A stretch of DNA of 64,000 nucleotides, taken from Toxotes chatareus (taxonomy: Eukaryota; Chordata; Actinopteri; Toxotidae). How positions within the stretch are numbered: the stretch's first letter is position 1; each line of letters opens with the position of its first letter. The DNA lies in the NCBI GenBank assembly GCA_016801885.1, contig CM028888.1, forward strand, positions 8,850,501 through 8,914,500, written 5' to 3'. The translations under genes were made by a program, and so were the position numbers. Positions 1 through 13,760 of the stretch are shown piece by piece. A model generated the notes under the pieces. It searched no databases. It was given only the letters and a program-made list of their open reading frames with translations, and was not told the DNA's origin.

Positions 1-1100
1 ATAATTTTTAACTGTTTGCTACTCACACTTATTTATTTTTCTGCCCCTTTGCTTAATGTTTTTTTTTTCTATTTTGCCTTTTTAAGGAGTACCATTTTAT
101 GAAATAGGAAGATGTAAATGTATCGGGGTTGTTCATGATGAGATTTCATTGTAAGTAGTAATTAATATTAATTCTAACTTTAAAGAATCCAGGGTAAGAT
201 GAGTTTTTTTTTTTGGGACATTCAGTAGGAAGATGTTAACACTTGCATGTTTCTATTTAAATACAAATGTATAAATTGTAAATATAACATTTCTTTAAGG
301 GTGAATTTCTACTACAGGTTGACATTTTTATTAAATTTAAAAATCCTGTAAATACATTTGTGAGATACTTTATGCACATTTTTTTTCCTCTGTGGGCTTT
401 TTTTTCTGTTCTCTTCTTGTTCCAAGCTGTTACAGACGACATCCCAGTCTGTTAACGCTGTATATCAAATTGATTTCTCAGTCCTTTTCTTACCGTGCTC
501 GTATACTTGTCTTCTGCTTCACTGTCTCTCAGTATCATGTCGCCACATAATCATTAATGTCTCTAGATCCAAGTGCGAATATTTTGTCTTCTCTGTATTT
601 GATATGGAGGCGTGTACTTTTCATGAAATGTATATTGTTGATCTCGGGATGGATGGATGGCGTGTACAGTCTGTTATGTAAAACCACGTCTGTTTCTTCC
701 TCACGAGAGAGATGTATTTACTATGTGTCCCTTTTGAAGAATTGGTCCAACATGTCTTTTGAAACAGAGGTATTTCTCTACACATCAAAACAGTTGTAGC
801 AGTTTATACAGTATGTTGTATAACATCTTTTTTCTAAAAGTCGTCTCTAAAGCGAGACCTGCAGCATACACTATGTACAATAGTCTAAATTGGATTAGTT
901 TTAAGAGAACTGATGATAGAGATGCTATATATGATGGATGCAATATGATTAAAGGTACTCATTGAGTTTGATCTTCAAACTTAGGTTATGTAATTTAAAA
1001 GCATTCTTGTGAAGTGAGTATTAATTGTGACTAATGAGAGTCTGTCCTGAATATTCTTTGTATTTTGCCGTATTGAGAATAAAATATATATGGATATGTT
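1..1100 (+). other. probable 3' UTR end of an upstream plus-strand gene
   Basis: AT-rich sequence without a convincing coding frame. A canonical AATAAA signal lies at about 1079-1084 in the forward direction, followed by GT/T-rich sequence near 1105-1125, as expected for a cleavage/polyadenylation site. No exon of the gene itself is visible. By synteny with the human SHROOM1 region the neighbour on this side and strand would be gdf9 or aff4; that is inference only. Confidence 0.35.
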
Positions 1101-2589
1101 TAATGGGGTTGTACTTGTTTTATTTTAGCAGCATGTTTTTACCATTTTGAGTTCTTACTTCAACTCTTCTGTGTCGAAAAATGGCTATAAAACATTTGAA
1201 ACACCAATATTTCCTTTGCTAAGATGATATATTAACTTGAATTTACTGAACAATAAACTTAATGGGTTTTTTTACCCTGCGAATTATGTTTTTTGGGAGA
1301 ACTGGAAATGAACTACTCTTCATAATTTCTAAATAACTACAAACAACATAGGCAACATAATCTAAATATCCAAAGATTATATAATCAGAAAATTGAAAAA
1401 CAGCTAAGTCACTGTTGCAATCACTTCTGTCCTGTTGGCTGATTCCCAACAAACAGGATGTCAGCTTTTGCAGTCAGCAGCTCCATATGTTTTTGAAGCA
1501 GTTAAATGAGCGAAGAGTCCAAATCTAAATGAAAAAAATAAACAGATGAGCTTGAACAGCTGTAAGAAAAAAACAGTAAATGTCCTGCATTTAAAAATGT
1601 TACTTTCTCAATACATAAATATCAGCGGTAAATCACACCTTTAGTATCTTAAGCTGAAGTGCTTGTGCAGGAAAATGGCTCCTGTCAGTGTTCTATTATT
1701 GGATAATAATTAGTGATACATCACTGTGTAAGCAGCATTTTGCAGCTGTTATGGTGGATCTATTTTTTACATACATACTAGGTAGATTAACCTGTAACTG
1801 TTGTGATAAGGAACTGACAAATACTGCTAACTGCAGTTTCATGTCCCACCTCTGAAGTGGTATTTGAAAGACACTTGCAGCTAAGACCTCTTTTCACATT
1901 GTGCTTACACCATTTTGTCAACCCCATGTAGTGACTTTGTTCAACACGTGGACGGTGGCAGACCAAACCTGTGAATAAATTGCCACCAAGTGGTCATGAG
2001 TTGCTATTGTCATTGCTGTCATCCCATCAGTTTCAGCCTAATTGTTGCTAGGTTGTCATTGCAACCACTGTGACCGTTGGTGGCAGTGGGAGCTGTGTGG
2101 TGACAGTTACAATATGCAATTAGATGAGCAGTATGAACAGAGAGGAGTGTGACTTGGTGTTTCACCATCTTAATTGGGATATTGTGAAGGCTTCATAGAT
2201 TAGAGCCGGAGCTTAAAACCAGACATCCAGTGCATTTAAAAAATATTTTAAAAAAATGAATAAATAATAAACTGCTTCCCTAAATATGATAGTTGCTATG
2301 GTTGTTGTTTCAGTAAGAAATAGATGGTGCTCAGTTAATCTTTCTGTGCATGAAACAAAGGTGTTCAAAGTAGTTTATATAGCTTTGCATTGCAGAGCTT
2401 ATTAGAAATGATTAGCTGCTTTCAATCCACAGTGCACAGCCCTGAGAACATTAACTCTTATGTAGACTGATATTCTTTCACTGTCACTTTTTCTTTTCAC
2501 ATTTTGAGTTTTCTTCCCTCTGAAGTTTTCATTTACAGTGATCACTTTTAAAAGGTGAACATTTCCTTATTGACAGTATGAATGTTCAA
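1101..2589. other. intergenic, no gene seen
   Basis: AT-rich sequence with only short chance frames. No splice-flanked coding segment or RNA gene was recognised. Confidence 0.5.
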
Positions 2590-3412
2590 TCAAACCACTA
2601 AGTACATTTACTTACTTAATCAGAAAACCTTTAATAATCCCCTTAGGGAAATTAAGTATTGTAAGTACAGTTTTGTGGTACTTGTAGTTTACTTGAATAT
2701 TTAAAATTTCTGCAACTTTGTACTTCTACTCCTGTACATTTCAAAAAGAAATATTGTACATTTTATTCCACTACATTTATTTAACAGCTTTAGTTCACAT
2801 ATTTGCATGCAAAGCATATTAAAAGTTCATTGACAGCATGTCATCTTATACATTAAACCTCCTTTTACTTGAGACAAATTTTTATGCTGGATTTACATTT
2901 GTATTTTTGCAAATTAAAATATAAAAATTAAATGATCAATTTAAACTCACGTCGTGTGACAACATGCTGCATATGTATCATTCATCACTTGTACATCACC
3001 AGTTTTCACATTATTTCTATACCTTGTACCACTTGTTTTCTTGTTGATAACTTTGACAAACTGTTTGACATGTATATAGACACTGTATGTTGTTGTCCAT
3101 GATCATTGTTATATTTATGCATCTTTCATAATAAACATTAGTCATATGTTCACATATTTTTTAAAATCATACATATGTGTCTATATTTTATTCTGTTTTT
3201 CAACCACTTGCTTGTGCATAACAGTCATTTGTTTGTATTTATTTATCTTTGTTTAGCTTTGTTGTCCTTGTTTTTACTGTATGTCCATGTGCATCTTCCT
3301 GAACATTGAATCTTGTATGCACAAACATACTTAGGCCAATAAAGTTCACTCTGTCTCAGACAGTGTGGTATTAATACTTTTACTTAAGTAAATGAATCGT
3401 TCTTGCACCGCC
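2590..3412. repeat. degenerate teleost interspersed repeat with a nested LINE-like tail
   Basis: The left part (about 2598-2800) carries phrases such as 'ttctactcctgtacattt' and 'ccactacatttatttaacag', and the right end (about 3366-3412) has 'aatacttttacttaagtaaa'. From memory of teleost genomes these match the two ends of a very common non-autonomous hAT-like element. Between them, roughly 3000-3358 is unrelated AT-rich sequence ending in 'ggccaataaagttcactctg', which resembles the 3' tail of fish LINEs. The family names are recognition by eye, not a database match. Confidence 0.5.
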
Positions 3413-3499
3413 GACCAAACCTGTCACTGTTCAGTTTTAACTTCTGCCTCTTTTCTGTGAACTGAAGAGCATCAAAACAATACAGAGAAATTCCAGTTT

Positions 3500-3640
3500 T
3501 CACTGCTCCCCCATTGACACGGACTGACCAATAGGATGTCGTATATTCCCAAAGTGACCGCCTCCCGCCGCATCCGATTGGTCAACTTGTTCCTCTATTA
3601 CCTTTCATCCGCTTGTCTCTCTCTGGGGAGCAAGGTAAGC
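3500..3640 (+). promoter_or_regulatory. candidate promoter and non-coding first exon (possible distal shroom1 promoter)
   Basis: A CCAAT box at 3528-3532, an inverted CCAAT (ATTGG) at 3577-3581 and a GC-box-like CCGCCTCCCGCCG at 3558-3570 lie in a locally GC-rich patch. They are followed by 'gagcaag|gtaagc', a strong splice donor with exon end at 3634. Further weaker donors follow at about 3715 (caag|gtaaaa) and 3835 (acag|gtacgt). The layout fits a plus-strand promoter with a short untranslated first exon. The next plus-strand coding exon is that of shroom1 at 23904, about 20 kb away, so assignment to shroom1 is inference. Transcript data would decide. Confidence 0.4.
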
Positions 3641-4169
3641 TAACTACGAGCGGAGGAAAAGGAAAGCTCATTACCGGGGGGGGTACCGGGGTTTCTAGAC
3701 ACGCCAGTCAACAAGGTAAAAGTGCATTCTGCTTGTCAGTATAAGTATTTTCTTTAGTTATTCTTTCGAGAAGAGGAAACAGGAAACCCGAGAGGACTAG
3801 AAGCTGGAAACCGCGAAGTGACCGGGAATCAACAGGTACGTGAAGGGGACTTTGGTAGCAGCAGGTGCATCTAAGTATCGCTGTAGTAGCTCGGTTTCGG
3901 TTGTCAACTGTCAACCTGTTGCTTACTATTTCCAATGCTGAAGATGGTCATATGATAACTTTACGAAAATAAGCGAAATCCTTTACATTAAAACTGTTGA
4001 TATCGGTTGTAACACTTCATAGGCGTGAAATGGACGTTGTTCTTGAATAAGCGAAAACCGCTTTGAGTTCGGTTGTGTCAGGAGCTAACGTTAGGTAGCA
4101 GATACTCCTTGTTAGTGAGTGTAGTGAGTGAGATAACATGACCCATCTCCTACTGAGGTGAGTGTAGAG

Positions 4170-4755
4170 CTGAGAGAATGAGTAATGACTAATCGCTTAA
4201 TCGATCGGCATAAAATTAATCAGCAGCAGTTTTGATTAATTGGTGAATCGTTTGTCATTTTTAAACCCTAATTGCCAAAAATGTGCTCCATTGTTAGGAT
4301 TTTCTCTTTTTCTATGTTATTGTTAATTGCAAACTGAATGTTTTGGAGGCTTGAACTTTTGATATTTTACAGCCCAAACAACCGATCACTTTATTGATAA
4401 AGCATTGGCAGATTAATTGACAATGAATTTTTTTTTCTCATGATGTAACGTTAAACCTTTAAATCTTTAGTTATACGTGTTGTGTTCTTCCTAACAGTTT
4501 ATAATGGATTAGTTCTAAAACATTTACTCGATTCACTGAATAAGCAATTCACAGAAAATGAGTAGTCAAAAATGCAGAGAACTGATTAATAGTTCCAGTC
4601 ATTTGTCTAGTAAAACTTATTTTTTTTTACTTTATATTTCGGATGTTTTGAACTATTAGTGGGACAAAACAAACAATTTTTTTTACATTGGTTCTGGGAA
4701 ATACAGCTGACCGACTAATCAAGGATGAAAATGATGGTTAGTTCCAGCCCTGTAA
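4170..4755. repeat. degenerate copies of an inverted-repeat (MITE-like) teleost element
   Basis: The segment holds the signature phrases of the element seen best at 63520-63859: 'gactaatcgcttaatcgatc' near 4187, 'gcagattaattgacaatgaa' near 4408, and the terminal phrase 'gatggttagttccagccctg' ending near 4752. At least two partial copies seem to lie side by side. Confidence 0.45.
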
Positions 4756-7700
4756 TGGATAGTGAGGACAGGAGGGAGACAAACTGCAAACCAAACTACT
4801 GTTATCGCCACATTTAATTGCCACTGGCATACTTTTCTTGTTGAACATTACTTATGCAATGTCGGTTGTTTGCCAGTGTTGTGAGAACAACATAGTATTG
4901 TCCTTCCTTAACCTTATCTCCTTGCCTCAAATTGATGCCTGGCCCTGAATTATGCACAGGAGGGCCTTTCTACCTAATGACTGGACTATGTTTTATTTAA
5001 AGTGGGAACAAAAGGCACCACGACTGTGGCAGGGTTGCTTTGGGGGAAACCAGACACTGGTGTTTTGTGCTGTGGCAGAAACTGAAGCACTCATGCGGTG
5101 CGTTGGTCAGATGGTGGGAGCAGGAGAAGCACACTGGCCTCTCTGTGTACTGCTCCTGGATGCCGTGCTCAGGCCACTGACCCTACTCCACACCGCTGCA
5201 CCCACAGAGTCTGACCTGGAGACTGCAAAGAGGCCTTCACTCAGATGCTAGTGCAGAGCAGACATGTATGTGGGTGCAGTGCATGCTTATATATACACAT
5301 AGACATAGACAAGAGACTCATATGTGTACAAATGAAGGCAGAAACACAAGAACCTAAAAGCAGCCATTCACCTTCTGTACACAGGTGCCCTCATAAACAC
5401 CTGCTGATCCGAAACTCACCTAATGTTGCAGTGCTTGGATAGACAGATAAAGTACTGACTCAGCAAGACACTACGTGATAACTTGACTCAAAGCTAAAAC
5501 ACACAGACATGTGGCAAAACACACCTTTGGTAATTGCTGCATGCAGGTGGTTTTATGTGTGGCAGCTTGAGTAGGTGGTGTGTGTCTTTGCAGGAAGATT
5601 AAAGCGGAAAGGGAGGCAGAAACTAAACATGGAAGAAAATATGAGGGAAAGGCTATAAAATAGAGTAGGATCACAAAGCCATGGGCCATACATGTAAACT
5701 TACCCCAGCTGTTGAAATATGATCTCTTTTTCTTTCTCCTTCCTTCCGTCTAAGGAAACAAAAGATGCGTACTTGGTATCAACAAAACAGAATAAATTTG
5801 TATAGTGCAGTCATTTAGGACATAAGTTTGTCATGCTTCCGTAACAAAGCGTAATTTTGGGACACCGGACAGCACAAGCCCGAGATTCGTGGACCACATG
5901 TGGTGTATTGTCATTCAACTTAATGCCTCTTGTCTTTTAAACAGTGGAAAGTTACTCATACAATGTGTTGTTTTGAGTTGGATGTTTACATTCTTTCAGT
6001 GACCTTTTGCACATACCACCTCTGCAAGGATGAACCGACTGGTTTGTCTACGTGGATAAGTTTAGGTTAAGTTCAGAAAGGTTCAGCGCATTTCTCCAAC
6101 AATAAGTAACCAAATCTTATTTTGTGATATTGTGACTGAATGTGATATAAAAATGAAATGGTAGGATTATACACAGCTGATATCAGATTAAAAAAAAAAC
6201 CAAAACAACGTAATGAAATCCTAGAAATAAAGCAGCTAAAAGGTCAAGAAGAATTTTTATCAAATGACCTAATGCTGCTGTTAATAAATCATTATCCCTC
6301 TTTATGGTTACTCTTTGAACTCTAGTGAAGGTGTGAAATTGAGATAGTATACAAGGATGGAGCAGGAAGGTGTCAGAGTAATAAATCAGTTTGCAACTCG
6401 TTGGTTTCTGTTATTCTTACCTATACTGTTTACATTTTCCGTAACAGAAGTGTGATGTCGTAATTCAACCTCTCCCTTTGAACCTGCATGTGAGGCTTTC
6501 ACTGGGATTGTTGGTTTCAGGAAAAGAAATGCGTCTTATCTTTGTGAAGGAAAAAGCTGATGTAGTGAATGACTCATTCTACGAGATGGGGAATTCAGTG
6601 GTGTGTTTTTTAAGGGTAAAATGATTGACTCAGGCTGTCTATAATCGGGTACAAGAACGGATTGGTAGGGCTGATATTAAGTAAACCACTGGCCTGTGAT
6701 TTAGCATGCTTTGGATATGAATCAGCTGCTGTAATTAAATTGAGAATCGAAGAGTAATTTTATTAACGGGAATGAGGGAGTGGGAACAGGGATACATTTT
6801 AGTACCACAAGAATGAAACTGTGCTTGTAAGGTAGAGCTACAAAGAAAAGACTACTTGGCTGACCAAAGTCCATCAGACTCATTAATATCCAGGTATAAT
6901 AGGTAAGAAAGTCAAACTATTCAGGATGACATAGTGGTGATACTAGAGATAAGACCGGGACATTATGTCATGCAGACGTAAGTATATGTTTTATCACTTT
7001 TGTTTTAAACATTATGTTGATACTATGACTACGAATAATTAAGCCATAATTAGTACAGAGGGTGGGGCGTTGCGGTTCCACCATGACATCATGCTCTGAT
7101 AACATGATGGATGCACGTTTGAGAGTGCATGGTTGTAATGTACACATATTCAGGTACACTTACATTATATGGCCTCATACCAGGAAGGTCACTGCAGACT
7201 CTGATAAGGAGATCAGGGTGAATGATTCAGTTCTCTAGAAAACGAGCACAGAGGAGGAAGACAGCAGCGTGCTTAAGATGCCATATTTGAGTTAAAATTT
7301 CCCCTCAGGGATTAATAAGTAAGCGGAAGGAATAGAAGGAAAATCTCAGGTTTTTGTAACCAGCAGGCATGTTAAAAGGAAAATACCACCGTGTTAAATT
7401 GCATGATTAATAATCTTGATGAAAGCAGCAGTAAGTCAATATTACTTTAACATTACAGCAATGTGGTTGACCTTGAGTCAATCCAAGAGTGTATAAGTGT
7501 GTAGATTTTAGTTGCTGGTTTCACAGAAACAACCTGGTTAAGGTGTGTATTTCTGGTGGTCTTTGGAGTAAATGTGATACAGCTCAGTTAGTAATATACT
7601 GTACTGTGGCTTTTATATGAATATAATGGCATTTGAATTGTCTAAAAGGATTTCTCTGAGGTGTATAAATGATAATCTCACTGTTCTCATCAGTTTTGTT

Positions 7701-9769
7701 TCCAGCTGTTTTAGTAAAAAAAACAAAAGATCTAAATACTGACTGTACGCTACCTACCCAGCAGTATACAGCAGACAAACAAGCTTCTGTAGCAGCTAAA
7801 GAACCAGATATTCCCATAAGGAGTTTGTGCAGAGCAAAGCAGAGTTAAACTTAGAGTAAATATTGGACTTAATTTCCTCAAGTGGCCAGGAACACAACTC
7901 CAAATGAATGTTTGCTGCTTGATGTGTACACATGCGACTTTTCATAAGTTCTTCATATCAGTTTATGAAGTGACAGTGTGTCAGTGTTGTAAGTGCAGTT
8001 TGTTAATGCGGGTGTAAGTTACCCCGTTATAGACTGAATGAGTTGGTTTAATTAATTTTTTTGCTGTCAGCTGTCACACCCTCCTGCATGACTTATAAAG
8101 CTGATTGATTGATTGAGTGATTGACTTACTGATTGTAAAAAAAAAAAAAAGAAAAGTAGAGCTCCAGTGAATGTCCATCACTTTTATCCAGTACCTGCAT
8201 GGGACAGGCTGAATGTGTGTGCACCCTTTTCCTTCTCCTCACGAATGACTGACATTCCTGACTTTACGATTGTCCTCCCTGGAGAGAGAGCCAAGTCAGG
8301 AAGCACATGGGCTGATTTCAAGGAACCTAGCCAGAATGATCTCCAGCACCATCCACCAGACTCAGACGTTCACTGCCTTTCCAAGTCTCTTTCCCCACCT
8401 TTCATCTCGTTTCCTCTCCTCAGTTATTATTTCAGATCTCTTCTCCAGGGGCAGGTTTGACCACTCACTCGTCTGCAGTTGTGAATTATTGTCAGATCCT
8501 CCTTCTTTTGTCAGAGAAACAGAAGGCCTCTTCAGGTCCTATAGAGCAGATGGATGTGAAGAAGACAAATGGCTGACAGCGCTTATCGCTGGTTAATACG
8601 AGACCCCCTGAGGGCAGGCGGGAAAGTGTGTATGGTTACGTGTGTCTGTCGGCCTATTCTGGTTATCTGACAGGACCACACCTACACTATTGTGTGGCCC
8701 TATAGGACCCTCATTGTGACATGGCAGTGTCATATATCATGTGGGTATGTGGGTATGTGTGCATGTATTAGTAACCTACTTGATTTCTAGGTAGATAGGA
8801 AATACAACTGTAATAGCAGCAACATGCTGCAGAAACAGTAAACAAAACTCTTTAATTTAGCAAATATAAACAATGCCCTGCAGAGTTTTCTTTTCAACAA
8901 ACAAAAGCTCTGTTTACATTTTGTGTAACCCATCAAAATGCATTGTGTGTATACTTGGGGTCATGTACTCGTGTTGAATGCAATTTCTTCCTCATAAAAG
9001 ACTTGCCAAGCCAGTTTTTTAAACCTGCATTGTTTACTAGCTACAAGTTTTCATCTTCCCTACATCGCTGAGTATGCCACCTGTTGATCAGCAGAATAAT
9101 GTGAGACCACCTGCCAGAACAGACAGTCCATCAGGGAAAATGCAGGCCAGATCCAACACACTTCTTGACTGAGATACTAAAAACCGCCACTTCACTTATC
9201 ACAGGTTATGACTTCAAAGGTTTATGTGATGTTGAGATTATCACAGCATTTGGACACATCAGAAAAGGGGCTTGTGCAGAGATGAAGAATAAAACTGGTC
9301 ATGAGATTGTTACTGTTTTATTATAGTTTGGACTGCAGAGCATCCCTTCGTCCTTTGTGTGTGTTTAAAAGGGAAAAGTAGAAAGGCAGACAGACTTTGG
9401 GTTGTGCTGTACCGCTATAATACACGGTGCCAGCAGCGTTGCTGGAGGGCTGTCTCAGTTTTCATAGCCCCTGATGAAAAGGTGTGGGTGAGGGGTTGTC
9501 ACTGAGACTTGAGCCAGCCACAGCCGCAGTAATATGGCTGTGATATTGACTAATAAAAGAGGCATTTACAGCTGTCTGACATGGCTGGAAGTAGAAGCTT
9601 GATGTCTTATGTCTGTGTGTGTGTCCAGTGGGAGCTGGCTTCAACACCTGTGTTTATATTGGACATTTTTTTTTCTCTTTTTGAAATAAAACAGCTTAAT
9701 AATTGAATATTGGTGAAAATCAGTGAGTCAGCTGAGTAGATGAAACAACACATTTTTAAGTTATTTAAG

Positions 9770-9850
9770 GCTATCAACAGTTATTTTTACAATTCATTAA
9801 TTTAACTAATTAATTCTAGTACATTTTATCAATTCATTGGAAGGAGTAGT
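9770..9850. repeat. short fragment resembling the same MITE-like element
   Basis: The phrases 'atcaacagttatttttacaa' and 'aattcattaatttaactaat' resemble a terminal part of the element at 63520-63859. It is short and AT-rich, so chance resemblance is possible. Confidence 0.25.
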
Positions 9851-10027
9851 GGTTCCCCTCAGTAATCCCATCAATGCTTCCTCAGGCTGCACCACCATCT
9901 GACTACCACGCTACATTTTTCTCTCCCAGGTTACAAAGTCCAGAGTGAGTTGCAGTATTTTCTGGTGAAGTTTAATCTGTATGCGATTTGTTTTACAGCC
10001 TTAAACCCCGCCTTACCACCTCTACCA

Positions 10028-10056
10028 GCACCACCACCACCTCCTCCTCCTCCTCT
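10028..10056. repeat. CAC/CTC trinucleotide-rich tract
   Basis: Tandem CAC units grade into CTC units (caccaccaccacctcctcct). Simple repeat inside the presumed shroom1 5' intron. Confidence 0.8.
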
Positions 10057-13000
10057 AACACCCCTCTCCTTTCCTGCTCTGAAGTAGGAAACCTGCACTT
10101 CCAGCGGTAAAAGGAGCCCATTGTGATCAGCTCCCCAAAATTAACCACGGTGGCAGAGTCGGTGCTGGGAAGGACAATGGAGATCCGAAATCACTTGACT
10201 CCTGAGCGTGATGATCAGTACTATTAGGTTACTGTATACGTTTCAAAAGCAGGACCATTAAAAGTTAACACTGACGGTTTTGTCTCGGCAGAGGCGTCAG
10301 TACAATGGCAGATCATCTGCAGCCAGTCGTCTGTAGCCTGAGGTGTAGGTGGGGACTCTGTAATTATCAGCACATTAGACACACATTTGTTCTTTCAGTA
10401 GAGCTGAACATGTGTTCTGTCATTGAAATTACCCAGATGGAGGTGGGATGAGCGCAAAAAAAAAAAAAAAAAAACTCAATCCATGTTGTAACTGAGCTAC
10501 AGGCTAACAATGAACCACTGTGATTCTGGATTAAATGATAATTTTCTTTGTCCTTGTTACATTATGTTCATTATATAGCTTTCTGTAGCATAAAGCAAAC
10601 TTAAAAGGGGAAAAGATCTTTCCCAGGATTACTCTGTTTAAAAGCCTGTACAGGGAAAGAACAGTTGATCATCTGCTTCATAATGGCCTGTGGAATGTCG
10701 AAACTAGCTAAATGCTAACTCAGTGTCCACCTGGAACAGATTAATTAAATGTCAAAAGCTGTCAGTGCCTTAATGGCATTAAGGTCAAAGATGTCAACAA
10801 CAAGGCTGAAGGAAGTAGATACTATAATAACAGCTATTTTACTGGTGTGATTTAAAAAATTTCGCAGTGCCAGTGTCTCGGCATGGAAAAGCCATTGAGG
10901 AATATGCTGAAAGCTGAGATCTTTGCACTTTAAGCTACTTTAAACTGCAGTTTTTCCAGCACTAAGACATCCACCAAATCTAATTTATTCTAGGTATGTA
11001 TTACAGACAGTGTCCCCAGTAGATTTGACATGGAGATTGAGAGAGTGAGAAACAGGAGAGAGGAGGTGAATTAATGGTTTGCCAGATGTTTGGCAAACCT
11101 TCCCTTTGTTTTTATGGGGCCTAAATTAATACTTTTTATAGTTATGACTGGTAATACAAAGGCTCCTTTGCAATACATGTTACATTTAATAATGCATCTG
11201 GTCAGGGATCATCTTGAGTAATCTGAGATTCTCTCTTTATCAGCATTAATTTCCCTCATGTTTCAATACCTAAAGTCTATATGAACAAAAGCACAAACTT
11301 GCTCAGGACTCAAAGTCGGACTTTGAGCCTTTGACCAGTAACTGCAATACCATGGAAGCAGTCAGAGATTTGCCCCAGTTTTTTTTTTTGTGTGTGTTTT
11401 ACAAGAAACTAAACCAAGTAAATAAATGCAAAGTAAATATTTCTCGCAGGTATTTCATTCAGACTGCCAGGTAGCAAAGTGGAAATGTCCACTTCGGTCT
11501 TGAATCCTGAAACTAAACTTCCTTTATAGAAAAGTTGAGAGTGTTCCCCTCACCTGTCTGTGTTTGAGGAATGAGTGGGAAACAAGTTTTAGTAGAGGAG
11601 AAAGAGACTGAGTGGGATATGATCCTAGGCTGTTGAGGGCCATAAATGACTGGATCTGGAGAAGTAGTAATATGAGAAAGAAACATTCTGCATGGCAGAC
11701 ATCGGTTGCCCACTGGGCGTCCTTGTCTTCATTTGCTTAATTATGCATCATCACCACCACTTGGGTTAACATGTGGCCAGGGTCAAAAACAAAAACGTGC
11801 AGAGCGTCCATCTGTTTAATGTCACTTAACATTTGGAGTTTTATTAACCTGACCGGGCAGATAATGGTGGCCAAGCACGCTCTCCTCAAGTGGATAAGTA
11901 ATGAGAAACTCAAAAATCAAAAATGTTGCTTGGCTGAAGTTTGTTGTTGACTTCAGCAGCAGCCATGTTGGGGTCAGTGGGGAGAAGTGAATGTTAACCG
12001 TTGGCCCTCACACGGTGTCTCTGTCTGCCTGGCGGCTTAGTTTGCAATTCAGATCTCTGGTGCAACACTGAGCAAATGTTTCCTTGTTGTTCTGACGCTG
12101 CTGCTCTACAGGGCAGCGTATCGTGTATCTGGACTGTCCTTTTCATGCTTCTTAAAGCATCCTGGCAGGTATAAAAGGGGAGATTAGAGGGATGTCTGTT
12201 CGCTTTCATCATGCCTTATTAGGTAGTGGACAGTGACCCAGTTTCTCACTCCTTTTCCTTTTTATCCTCATACTTCTCTTTGTTTTCTGCCGTTTCTGCC
12301 TCCTTACCAGACATGATGTCACCGACATGCCTATGTAACAGCAGGAGCTCCATGTGTAAATGACTCCCGCTGCCAGTGTGCCTTTTTCCTCTGCCGTCAG
12401 TGACCACCTACCGTTTGTGTGTATGCGGTGAGGCATTCACCTAAATTACGGCAAGCAGGAGATGTGTTATTCTGCTGGTTATCCATTAAAACGACCTCAG
12501 GGACGCACGCATGGTTGAAATTCACTCCACTCGTTGGTTAAAATTTATGTTTGGCTTGAAGTGGGTTTTGCTAGGTTTTTGAGTGTGTGTGCTGATCACA
12601 TTTTAATTTAATGGCTTTTCACAGCCACACAGGTGTTTTCAGTTATTCTGGTTCATTAGAGCACTGTTGGGTGGCAGTAGGAATTACACAAGCTTACCAA
12701 ACTCGGTGTACCAGTCAGAATGATAAAGGTGCAACAGAAAAGATCATGCGCAGTGTATCAACAGGGTGTACTGTCACTTTACTTCATGTCTGAATCTCAG
12801 TGTGCATTGTTTTTCGGTTGCAATGAGGTCTATTTACTGTTGGAGGCTGGATTGTGGGTTTTTTTTCCCTTCAGAACTAGTGGATTGCTTGAATTACTTT
12901 CTGCAGTCTACAACTGTCCATTCACTGGCTGTAATTGCCTCATATTAGATGGGTCTAGGGAAGCAATAAGGCCAGATGAGGAATGCTGTTGTCCTGGAGC

Positions 13001-13659
13001 TCAGCAGGTCATTTAGTACTGTAACCTGACTTTAGCCACTGCAGGAGGCTGAATGATTACAGGAGGGGAAAACACCCAGTTCTAATTATGTAGTCTGAGT
13101 GTCTTAAAGTGAATAGGATAGTGTGTTGATATGTGGAGACTGAGGATTTGTGTGGCTGCAGAGAGGTAGGGATAAAGTTTTTTGTGTTTTCCCATGAAAG
13201 AAGCTGATGTGCAATATCTGAATGACCCACGGCTATAGCCAAAGTACCTCCATCTGTTGCAGCTAAATGGGTGGAATGATTGTCTGAAGAAGGCCTAGTG
13301 GAACCAGAACAACTAAATCTAAGGTGCACTCTGTTGTAAAATTCTTATTGGCAAGTCATGCGTTCAATATTGCTACTTAGGCGTCTCTACAAAAATCGCC
13401 CTTGGCATGTTATTAACCTGGCACTTCTTCCCTTGCATATTCCCTTCACTACCGGATTAAATATCTAATGTCATTATATAATGGGTATTAAAATAAAACT
13501 TTGTCCTTATGCTCTAGCTGAACCTCATGATATGAAATAATCAGGATGTCTTACTGAATATGACGTCCCGGCCTGTATTAAACTGAATATCTTTGGGTTT
13601 TTTGGACAGGTGATCTGACAAAACAAGACATTTTAAGCTGGCATCTGAAAACTTTTGAA

Positions 13660-13760
13660 TGTTGTTTTCCACAATTATTTAGACCAAATGATTAATTAAT
13701 TTAATCAAGAAGATAAGCAGCAAGTAAATACATGATGAAATAATTATTTGTTGCCCTTGT
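13660..13760. repeat. fragment of the MITE-like element
   Basis: It contains 'aaatgattaattaatttaat' and ends in 'aaataattatttgttgccct', matching the terminal half of the copy at 63520-63859. Confidence 0.35.

Noticed and set aside
5471..5689. Hydrophobic minus-strand 72-codon frame
   Set aside because: Looks like a membrane segment but stands alone, with no splice sites or relatives in view; hydrophobic chance frames are common in T-rich DNA.
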